The notes under the pieces are model-generated. The model was not told where the DNA came from and made no database searches. It saw nothing but the letters and a program-made list of their open reading frames with translations. From the NCBI GenBank assembly GCA_902767145.1, contig CACXGG010000171.1, positions 1 to 9,358 on the forward strand: a stretch of 9,358 bases of DNA. Direction: 5' to 3'. A program made the translations under genes and the position numbers. Position 1 is the first letter of the stretch; every line of letters begins with the position of its first letter. The stretch comes from Oscillospiraceae bacterium. Its GTDB lineage: Bacteria; Bacillota; Clostridia; Saccharofermentanales; Saccharofermentanaceae. This document shows, one piece after another, positions 1-5,256 of the stretch.

Positions 1-1
1 T

Positions 2-157
2 GGCTCTATCACCGGCGGTATGACAAGTACACCTGCACTCGGAGCTCTCATCCAGTCAACAGGTACATCAAATGTTGCTTCCGCTTATGCTGCAACATAT
101 CCCATCGCCCTCGTACTCATCGTACTGGCATCCCAGTTCCTGACATACCTCGGCTGA
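2..157 (+). CDS. C-terminal end of an AspT/YidE/YbjL-type membrane transporter (5' truncated by window)
   Basis: Reading from base 2, an open frame of 51 codons ends in TGA at 155-157. It contains GGMTSTPALGAL followed by a hydrophobic stretch (YPIALVLIVLASQFLTYLG) that would be the last membrane helix. From family knowledge, the GGMTSTPALGAL-type motif near the C-terminus, followed by an AYAATYP-like sequence, is characteristic of the aspartate:alanine exchanger (AspT/YidE/YbjL) family of integral membrane proteins, which carry out secondary transport of amino acids or other organic anions. Only the end of the gene is inside the window, so substrate and full domain layout cannot be judged. 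A strong terminator follows 27 bases after the stop, so the gene ends its own transcription unit and is not part of the downstream cluster. The family call is fairly secure; substrate is unknown. Confidence 0.8.
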   Translation, partial: GSITGGMTSTPALGALIQSTGTSNVASAYAATYPIALVLIVLASQFLTYLG

Positions 158-183
158 CGGTAAGTAAATAATCGACCAACATT

Positions 184-223
184 CAGACTAAATCGCGATT
201 TTCGTGATTTAGTCTGATTTTTA
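184..223 (+). terminator. Rho-independent terminator of the upstream transporter gene
   Basis: CAGACTAAATCGCGA (184-198) pairs with TCGTGATTTAGTCTG (202-216) over 15 positions with a single G-U wobble and a three-base TTT loop. It is followed by ATTTTTA. It lies 27 bases after the stop of the upstream gene, so it separates that gene from the regulatory cluster that follows. Confidence 0.9.
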
Positions 224-250
224 TTGCGCGAAAAACCATCGCCGTTCTGT

Positions 251-370
251 TCCTGAAAGTACGCAAAAAGTACGTTTTGGGGGTGCTGCGGCGTACTTTT
301 TCGGTACTTTTCCCGAAAGTACGTTAAAAGTACGTTTCAGGGGTCTTCAGTGATACTTTTTCGGTACTTT
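251..370. repeat. Two tandem copies of a 60-bp unit, each able to fold into a hairpin
   Basis: Bases 251-310 and 311-370 align without gaps at exactly 60-bp period, 48 of 60 positions identical by eye. The outer parts are conserved; most differences fall in the middle (loop) region. In unit 1, AAAAAGTACG (265-274) pairs perfectly with CGTACTTTTT (292-301), and AAAGTAC (256-262) pairs with GTACTTT (304-310), leaving a 2-nt symmetric mismatch and a 17-nt loop. Unit 2 pairs less well because its inner right arm reads ATACTTT instead of GTACTTT. There is no open reading frame through the unit that looks coding. It sits between the upstream terminator and the promoter of the response regulator. 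Confidence 0.85.
256..370. promoter_or_regulatory. Cluster of AAAGTAC heptamers at 11-bp spacing: candidate response-regulator binding sites
   Basis: AAAGTAC starts at 256, 267, 316 and 327. Its complement GTACTTT starts at 293, 304 and 364, with a one-base variant ATACTTT at 353. Within every pair the start-to-start distance is 11 bp, so the array is four direct-repeat pairs: two reading one way and two the other. From family knowledge, PhoB/OmpR-type winged-helix regulators bind as dimers to direct heptamers with a 4-bp AT-rich spacer, i.e. 11-bp period. The adjacent gene encodes exactly such a regulator, so autoregulation is the simplest inference. The array lies about 80-190 bp upstream of the start codon. 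Binding itself cannot be shown from sequence. Confidence 0.5.
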
Positions 371-394
371 TTGACGGAAGATGTGTCAAAGTTG
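370..394 (+). repeat. 25-bp intergenic element, copy 1 (inverted partner at 4316-4340)
   Basis: Bases 377-394, GAAGATGTGTCAAAGTTG, are identical to the reverse complement of 4316-4333. The match extends to 25 bp (370-394 versus 4340-4316) with two mismatches. The element contains a short palindrome, TTTGAC (370-375) with GTCAAA (385-390), and directly abuts the 60-bp repeats. It lies 55 bp upstream of the regulator's start codon, in the position of an operator or upstream promoter element. The pair of copies also brackets the four-gene cluster like terminal inverted repeats. Confidence 0.75.
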
Positions 395-407
395 TCATTT
401 TTTGCTC

Positions 408-450
408 TTACCTAACAAAAATACAAAATTATAATTTATAATACAGAATA
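408..450 (+). promoter_or_regulatory. Candidate promoter of the response regulator operon, giving a leaderless or very short leader
   Basis: The stretch before the start codon is very AT-rich and contains two perfect TATAAT boxes, at 430-435 and 437-442. Use of the second puts the transcription start about 7 bases further, at or next to the A of the ATG at 450. Use of the first gives a leader of about 8 bases. No Shine-Dalgarno sequence precedes the ATG (TTATAATACAGAAT). No good -35 box stands at the right distance; TTACCT at 408-413 is 16 bp from the first box but matches poorly, which fits a promoter that needs an activator. Confidence 0.55.
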
Positions 451-1118
451 TGAAAAAGATACTTACTGTTGAAGACGATAGCGGAATATCCAATCTTATC
501 TACATGACCCTTACCAACGAGGGCTACGACTGCGTAGTTGCCACAGACGGTGAAGAGGGTGCAAATGCCATAGAGTACGGAAGCTTTGATCTGGTGCTCC
601 TGGACCTCATGCTCCCGAAGATCTCCGGCTACGATCTGCTGGAGCAGATCAGGGCTACATCATCTACACCGGTCATCATCATATCTGCCATGAACCAGGT
701 CAATGACAGGATCAGGGGCCTTCGCATGGGTGCGGACGATTATATCTGCAAGCCTTTCCAGATCGGTGAACTGGTGGCAAGGGTCGAGTCAGTCCTGAGA
801 AGGACTTCAAGAGATGACGATGCACTTGTCATCGGAGGTGTCCGCATCGATACCGGAAGCAGAAGAGTATTTGACCAGAATGGACAGGAGATCTTCCTTA
901 CAGTTAAGGAGTTCGACCTTCTGGAAGTTCTCATAAGGAACAAGAATATAGCTCTCACAAGAGAGTACTTATATGAGTCGGTCTGGAAAGAGGAGTATCT
1001 CGGACAGACCAGGACTTTGGATAACCATATACAGAGGGTAAGAAAGAAGCTGGGCTGGGACGATCTGATCCAGACAGTATTCCGTATTGGTTACCGCCTG
1101 CATGTACCGAGCAACTGA
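450..1118 (+). CDS. OmpR/PhoB-family response regulator
   Basis: This is a two-domain transcription factor of 222 residues, the usual length for the family. The receiver domain (about 1-118) begins MKKILTVEDD with the acidic cluster at 8-10, and has phospho-acceptor Asp52 in LLDLMLP, Ser79 and Lys101 in the CKPF motif. The winged-helix DNA-binding domain (about 125-220) carries the typical LTVKEFDLLEVL, the Arg-rich DNHIQRVRKKLG recognition-helix region and the closing FRIGYRL hairpin. It is expected to be phosphorylated by the histidine kinase encoded 10 bases downstream and then to bind direct repeats with 11-bp spacing, as seen in front of its own gene. The start is fixed by the family-typical N-terminus although there is no Shine-Dalgarno sequence. 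The specific regulon is unknown; it is not clearly VanR, WalR or PhoP by eye. Confidence 0.96.
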   Translation: MKKILTVEDDSGISNLIYMTLTNEGYDCVVATDGEEGANAIEYGSFDLVLLDLMLPKISGYDLLEQIRATSSTPVIIISAMNQVNDRIRGLRMGADDYICKPFQIGELVARVESVLRRTSRDDDALVIGGVRIDTGSRRVFDQNGQEIFLTVKEFDLLEVLIRNKNIALTREYLYESVWKEEYLGQTRTLDNHIQRVRKKLGWDDLIQTVFRIGYRLHVPSN

Positions 1119-1128
1119 GTAACTGGAA

Positions 1129-2535
1129 ATGAAGTTTTTTGACAAGCTGTATATCTCAATGCTGCTGCTTCTTACCGTGGCGCTGGCGGTCACGGAGTAT
1201 ACAGTTGTGGCCTTAAGCCTCAATACAGCCCTGGAAAACAGGATAGATAATTCCCTCAAGCAGCATCAGCTTATCAAGTATGCCATCCAGTCTGATCTTC
1301 TCTCCGCCTCCCAGCAGTCCACCGTAGGTGCCAATGTAGTAGCGGATATCGCCAGCCAGACATCCGAGTCCATGAATGTGCAGCTGGCACTGGGCAGCAA
1401 CAACAGCAGATATATCTACTATGAGAATATGGACATCGAAGTCCCCACTATCAAGGCGGAATCTGAAGAGGTCAGCTTTATCACCGTAAAGAGCGATGAC
1501 GGTAAAAAGCTCCTGGTAATGGCCAGCAGCTTTGAAAGTTCCAATTACAACCTGAAGCTCATTACCATCTCCGACATCACACCTGCCTACGACGATGCCA
1601 ACAACATGCAGGCCAAATGCATGTGGATCTTTATGATCGTCATCTCCGCCGGTATTGTTTTCACGTCGATATTCAGTGCCATAATCACAAAACCCATCAA
1701 GGAGCTGACCCGTGCGGGTGAGTCCTTCTCAAACGGCGATTACACCAAGAGGGTACAGACCATCGGCAAAGACGAGATCGGCGAGATGGGACAGGTGTAT
1801 AACAACATGGCGGACACCATCGAAAACAAGATCCGCGACCTGGAGCTTGCGGTCAAGCAGCGTGAGGATTTCACCGCCGCCTTCGCCCACGAGCTCAAGA
1901 CCCCCATGACCAGTATCATCGGATATGCCGACACCCTCTATCAGAAGGACCTGCCGGAGCAAGAGGCTAAAGCGGCTGCAGAGTTCATCGTCAACGAGGG
2001 CATGCGCCTGGAGGCACTGTCATTCAAGCTCCTGGAACTCATCACCCTCAAGAACAACGACTTCCTGCTGGAGGAGATCGAGATGAAGGACTTCCTTGAG
2101 GATATCAAGGAGACCATCAAGCCCAACGCAGCCAAGAAGGGCGTCAGGATGTTCTTCGACTTCGAGCCCGGCTATGTAAAGATCGAGTTCGACCTTTTCA
2201 AGACACTTATCCTCAACCTCATAGATAACGCCATGAAGTCCGGATCCGACACCGTGGCAGTCCTGTCGCAGGCAAAGGATGACGAGTATATGATCGCCAT
2301 CGTGGACCACGGCCGCGGTATTCCCGAAAAGGAACTGCGCCGCGTAACAGAGGCATTCTATATGGTAGATAAAGCGCGTTCACGAAAAGAACACGGAGCA
2401 GGCCTGGGACTTGCCCTCTGCCAGAAGATCGCAGAGATCCACGGCACTCGTCTTGATATCAGGAGCCGTGAGGGTCAGGGAACAGCCATCAGGATAAAGC
2501 TCAAACTTGCAGGAAGGGGTGACGACGATGAGTAA
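1129..2535 (+). CDS. HAMP-domain sensor histidine kinase
   Basis: This 468-residue membrane kinase should be the partner of the preceding regulator (10-bp gap). A first membrane helix (about 7-30) is followed by an outside domain of about 130 residues with no sensor fold I recognise, a second helix (about 165-188), and a HAMP domain ending near the coiled segment at 225-240. The HisKA domain has the H-box FAHELKTPMTSIIGY with phospho-accepting His254. The ATPase domain has Asn367 in NLIDNAMKSG (N-box), Asp393 in DHGRGIPE (G1) and GAGLGLAL from 423 (G2). All catalytic elements look intact. Its Shine-Dalgarno sequence is weak, so translation is probably coupled to the regulator. Its last eight bases overlap the next start codon (ATGAGTAA), which suggests that the downstream membrane protein belongs to the same signalling unit. 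The signal sensed is unknown. Confidence 0.96.
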   Translation: MKFFDKLYISMLLLLTVALAVTEYTVVALSLNTALENRIDNSLKQHQLIKYAIQSDLLSASQQSTVGANVVADIASQTSESMNVQLALGSNNSRYIYYENMDIEVPTIKAESEEVSFITVKSDDGKKLLVMASSFESSNYNLKLITISDITPAYDDANNMQAKCMWIFMIVISAGIVFTSIFSAIITKPIKELTRAGESFSNGDYTKRVQTIGKDEIGEMGQVYNNMADTIENKIRDLELAVKQREDFTAAFAHELKTPMTSIIGYADTLYQKDLPEQEAKAAAEFIVNEGMRLEALSFKLLELITLKNNDFLLEEIEMKDFLEDIKETIKPNAAKKGVRMFFDFEPGYVKIEFDLFKTLILNLIDNAMKSGSDTVAVLSQAKDDEYMIAIVDHGRGIPEKELRRVTEAFYMVDKARSRKEHGAGLGLALCQKIAEIHGTRLDIRSREGQGTAIRIKLKLAGRGDDDE

Positions 2536-3400
2536 AAAGAAACGCCCCAAACTGAAGGTTAAACTGAATATGGATATGCTGAAGCGCCCCTTCCTTCTGA
2601 TAGCGGTGACCCTTGCCATCGTCATCATCGGTCTGGGTATCCCTAAGGTGCTCCTGAGCCTTCAGACGAGACAGGCGGCTCTTCCCAAGGGAGAGGTTGC
2701 CATGGATGAGATCCAGCCCTATGGTGCTGACATCATCGAGATGGAGGCAGCGGTCATCGGTTCCATTCGTGCTCAGGGGAATATCTACGAACATAACGAT
2801 TACACATATCTCGATACTCTCGTAGCTGATCCGCCGGGAACAAAGACTGCAACTGCAGCCAACCTGTATTCTGAACTGGATCTGAAGGACAGATCCAGGA
2901 AGGATCTGGTAAACGAGTTCTATTATGAGGCTTATTCCCTCGTCCAGAGCACCTTCGGAGGAGCCCTTCCCGGAACGGTCACCATTTCAACCATTGCAGA
3001 TCCGATGGACAATTCCAGAAATGTCATCCTTATAACGGATGGCACGAGCAACTATGCCATCCTCGATCCTTCCACCGGTGTTCCTGTGGATATGATGATA
3101 GAGGTGGTAAACCAGTCTGTTCCGGATCTGGATGCATTCTGGAACGATCTGGCCGATCTCTATGCTGATTATCTCGGCATTTCATTTTTCGTGAATGATG
3201 AAGACAACAGATATTATGATTGGAATGGTGATTATGACAGCTGGTACACCAACTCAGCCCTGACCTCCGATGAGCAGCTCGAACTGTATGTTTATATAAG
3301 TTCCGGATGGTACTGGACGCCCCCGGAGTATGAAGGTGATGACTGGCATTCCACTGACAGTTATGTCTGGAGTATCGAGTTCTCCCTGTACGAGAATTGA
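2528..3400 (+). CDS. Single-pass membrane protein of unknown family with large extracytoplasmic domain
   Basis: I do not recognise this 290-residue protein. The N-terminus is strongly basic (MSKKKRPKLKVKL), then comes one membrane helix at about 21-39 (PFLLIAVTLAIVIIGLG), which by the positive-inside rule places the remaining 250 residues outside the membrane. The outer domain is acidic and, toward the C-terminus (about 205-290), rich in Tyr and Trp (for example RYYDWNGDYDSWY). No cysteines or obvious catalytic motif are seen. The ATG at 2528 is preferred to the in-frame ATG at 2507 because GGAAGGGG (2512-2519) stands 8 bases before it and because it gives a compact ATGAGTAA overlap with the kinase stop. 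The overlap implies translational coupling and suggests an accessory role for the kinase, in the way that YycH/YycI-type membrane proteins accompany WalK. That analogy is positional only; I see no homology. Confidence 0.85.
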   Translation: MSKKKRPKLKVKLNMDMLKRPFLLIAVTLAIVIIGLGIPKVLLSLQTRQAALPKGEVAMDEIQPYGADIIEMEAAVIGSIRAQGNIYEHNDYTYLDTLVADPPGTKTATAANLYSELDLKDRSRKDLVNEFYYEAYSLVQSTFGGALPGTVTISTIADPMDNSRNVILITDGTSNYAILDPSTGVPVDMMIEVVNQSVPDLDAFWNDLADLYADYLGISFFVNDEDNRYYDWNGDYDSWYTNSALTSDEQLELYVYISSGWYWTPPEYEGDDWHSTDSYVWSIEFSLYEN

Positions 3401-3422
3401 TGGTCGGAGTATCATATAGAGC

Positions 3423-4289
3423 ATGAAAAAGACAATACCGGCATCATTATTATTAATAACATCTTTACTGTGCTGCTCCTGTCAGGGCGGAGATATCACC
3501 GACCCTTCGGCGCCGGTGGTCATCGAGGACCCTGTTTTCGAGACGACGGAGGTCACAGAGGAGACGGAGGAGGTCATCGACTATTCCGACTGGCCCCTTA
3601 ACAGTGCCGACGATGCCAGGGCGATCATATCAGACTACGCAGAAAAGCACGGGCTGGACCTTTTCGATTACCCTTCGGAGTTTGTAAACCTTTTGGCGAG
3701 GAACCCGGATTCCATGGAGTTTGTTCTCACATATCCCTTCCACGACCACTGTGAGGCGGAGGATATCGATGTCTCGGATGAGGTCAACAGGTTCGAGGTG
3801 CCCAGGTTCTACCAGTGGGATGAGAGATGGGGCTACAAGGATTATGGAAATGGTCCCATGGGTCTCACGGGCTGCGGTCCCACATGTCTTTCCATGGTGG
3901 CGGTATACCTTCTCCAGAATCCCGACATGAACCCTGCCTGGATGGCGGATTATGCCGAGAACAATAACTACTATGCTTATGATTCCGAGAGCGGCGGATC
4001 CCTCTGGACCCTTATGACCGACGGCGGATTCGGCCTCGGTATGGATGTAACCCAGATCCCCATCGACCAGAACAGGATGGAGATCAACCTGGATGTCGGA
4101 AACGTCATCATCGCTGTTGTGGGCCCCGGTGACTTTACCGACGGCGGACACTTCATAGTCATCACGGGTTATGACGAAGAGGGCTTTACCATCAACGATC
4201 CCAACAGCATTACAAGATCTGACATGCACTGGCCCTACGATGTGCTTGGTCCCCAGATGCAGGCCTGTTGGGTGTTCAGGATACTGTGA
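3423..4289 (+). CDS. Probable lipoprotein with C39_2 (papain-like) cysteine peptidase domain
   Basis: The protein has 288 residues. The N-terminus MKKTIPASLLLITSLLCCSC is a signal peptide; Cys20 preceded by Ser19 is the most likely lipid-modified residue, although Cys at -3 is atypical. An acidic Thr/Glu-rich linker follows (about 25-60), then a helical pre-domain (about 60-110) shared with the next gene, then the catalytic domain (about 127-288). Gln131 in FYQWD, Cys151 in GLTGCGPTC, His243 in GGHFIVITGY and Asp259 in NDPNS match the oxyanion Gln and Cys-His-Asp triad of the Peptidase_C39_2 family, so it is probably an active thiol peptidase or transpeptidase/amidase-like enzyme on the outside of the membrane. 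It follows the orphan membrane gene by 22 bases with a weak, distant GGAG (3406-3409). The substrate is unknown. Non-proteolytic members of the fold exist. Confidence 0.88.
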   Translation: MKKTIPASLLLITSLLCCSCQGGDITDPSAPVVIEDPVFETTEVTEETEEVIDYSDWPLNSADDARAIISDYAEKHGLDLFDYPSEFVNLLARNPDSMEFVLTYPFHDHCEAEDIDVSDEVNRFEVPRFYQWDERWGYKDYGNGPMGLTGCGPTCLSMVAVYLLQNPDMNPAWMADYAENNNYYAYDSESGGSLWTLMTDGGFGLGMDVTQIPIDQNRMEINLDVGNVIIAVVGPGDFTDGGHFIVITGYDEEGFTINDPNSITRSDMHWPYDVLGPQMQACWVFRIL

Positions 4290-4315
4290 TTTTTCAGTTT
4301 TATATAAATATTTTG

Positions 4316-4340
4316 CAACTTTGACACATCTTCGGTGAAA
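4316..4340 (-). repeat. 25-bp intergenic element, copy 2 (inverted relative to 370-394)
   Basis: CAACTTTGACACATCTTC (4316-4333) is the exact reverse complement of 377-394; the match extends to 4340 with two differences. Read on the + strand it contains TTGACA (4321-4326), a perfect -35 hexamer, but no credible -10 box stands 16-18 bp further. TGACA recurs at 4346-4350. It lies 27 bases after the stop of the first C39 gene and 64 bases before the start of the second. Confidence 0.75.
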
Positions 4341-4349
4341 GTCTGTGAC

Positions 4350-4399
4350 AAGCCTCCTTTAGGATAGATATCGTAAGAGATATCCGTGGGAGGTTTTTT
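4350..4399 (+). terminator. Terminator-like hairpin that sequesters the Shine-Dalgarno sequence of the second C39 gene (candidate attenuator)
   Basis: AAGCCTCC (4350-4357) pairs with GGAGGTTT (4389-4396), including one G-U wobble. Inside it GGATA (4362-4366) can pair with TATCC (4381-4385), or alternatively the two GATATC copies (4367-4372, 4379-4384) can pair with each other. Six Ts (4394-4399) follow. The right arm contains GGGAGG, the only plausible ribosome binding site for the ATG at 4405 (11-base spacing). The element therefore could both end transcription from the upstream cluster and block translation of the next gene. No known riboswitch class is recognised. Confidence 0.65.
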
Positions 4400-4404
4400 A
4401 AGGG

Positions 4405-5256
4405 ATGAAAAAGCTTATAGCCGCAGCATTGTTATTGATCATTCCGGTGGCGGCTGCCGGTGTTTACCTCGTTTGGGATATGGATGGAGCGGTGAAGGTC
4501 TCTGCCGATACAAAGAAGGATACTGTCAAGTGGTATGAAGATGAAGAAGACTCTGACAGGGCCCATAAGGATGAAACCAGGTCAGCAGAGGAGATCATCG
4601 AAGAATATGCTGAACAGCATGCCCTCACCATCGGAGCATGGCCCCAGGAGCTGATAGATCTTCTGGACAAGAACCCCGACACTGAGGAATTCGTTCTCGG
4701 CTATCCGTACCACAATGATGCAGATGAATATATAGATATCTCCGGCGATATCGGCTCTTACAACGAAGTACCCGAATTCTACCAGTGGGATCAGAGGTGG
4801 GGCTACAAGACGTATGGAAGCAACCTGATGGGACTTACAGGATGCGGACCTACCTGCCTTTCAATGGTTGCCGTACACCTTCTCGGTGACACCTCTATGA
4901 ATCCTGCCTGGATGGCGGACTACGCCATGGAAAACGGTTACTATGACTACGAGAACATGAGCGGAACATTCTGGACCCTCATGTCAGACGGCGCAAACGG
5001 CCTGGGCCTTGAAGCCATCGAGATCACTGCCGAGGAGCAGAGGATGATCGATAACCTGGAGGTGGGTAACCCCATCATCTGTATCATGGGCCCCGGTGTC
5101 TTCACCGACGAAGGACACTTCATAGTCATCACCGGCTATTCAGACGGTAAGTTTACGATCCATGATCCTAACAGCATCGAAAATACAGAGAAGGAGTGGG
5201 AGTACGACGAGTTCGCCGACCAGATCTTGAACATATGGACATACAGACTTCCTTAA
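4405..5256 (+). CDS. Membrane-anchored C39_2 (papain-like) cysteine peptidase-domain protein, paralogue of the preceding gene
   Basis: The protein has 283 residues. Residues 1-24 (MKKLIAAALLLIIPVAAAGVYLVW) form a signal anchor or signal peptide with no lipobox cysteine. An acidic linker (about 35-60) and a helical pre-domain (about 60-108, EEYAEQHALTI through FVLGYPYH) follow, then the C39_2 domain (about 123-283). Gln127 (FYQWD), Cys147 (LTGCGPTC), His238 (EGHFIVITGY) and Asp254 (HDPNS) give a complete oxyanion Gln plus Cys-His-Asp set. Its catalytic domain is close to 60 percent identical by eye to that of the gene 115 bases upstream, so the two arose by tandem duplication, while the N-terminal anchors and linkers are unrelated in sequence. 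Translation start is set by ATG after GGGAGG, which is buried in a hairpin. It acts outside the cytoplasmic membrane; substrate unknown, with cell-wall peptides or signalling peptides as possibilities only. Confidence 0.88.
   Translation: MKKLIAAALLLIIPVAAAGVYLVWDMDGAVKVSADTKKDTVKWYEDEEDSDRAHKDETRSAEEIIEEYAEQHALTIGAWPQELIDLLDKNPDTEEFVLGYPYHNDADEYIDISGDIGSYNEVPEFYQWDQRWGYKTYGSNLMGLTGCGPTCLSMVAVHLLGDTSMNPAWMADYAMENGYYDYENMSGTFWTLMSDGANGLGLEAIEITAEEQRMIDNLEVGNPIICIMGPGVFTDEGHFIVITGYSDGKFTIHDPNSIENTEKEWEYDEFADQILNIWTYRLP

Noticed and set aside
251..370. A CRISPR array from the regularly spaced repeats.
   Set aside because: Only two units exist, they abut without spacers, and differences are inside the unit. 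There are no cas genes.
2507..2527. Earlier in-frame ATG for the orphan membrane protein.
   Set aside because: The Shine-Dalgarno-like GGAAGGGG lies after this ATG and at the right distance from the ATG at 2528, and the basic MSKKK start is more natural for a membrane protein N-terminus.
3630..4229. Minus-strand open frame (199 codons) opposite the first C39 gene.
   Set aside because: It lies antisense to the catalytic domain with all expected motifs on the + strand, has no promoter or ribosome site, and is a codon-bias shadow.
4321..4370. A full sigma-70-type promoter in front of the second C39 gene starting from the perfect TTGACA at 4321-4326.
   Set aside because: No -10-like hexamer occurs at 16-18 bp spacing (the sequence there is around TGTGAC); the better TAGATA at 4365 is too far away. 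The TTGACA is kept only as part of the 25-bp element.
5196..5234. GTG start that would lengthen the small ORF to 86 residues.
   Set aside because: The added codons lie wholly inside the peptidase gene and look like a frame shadow (Arg/Val rich). The ATG at 5235 is the simpler choice, though no ribosome site separates the two.
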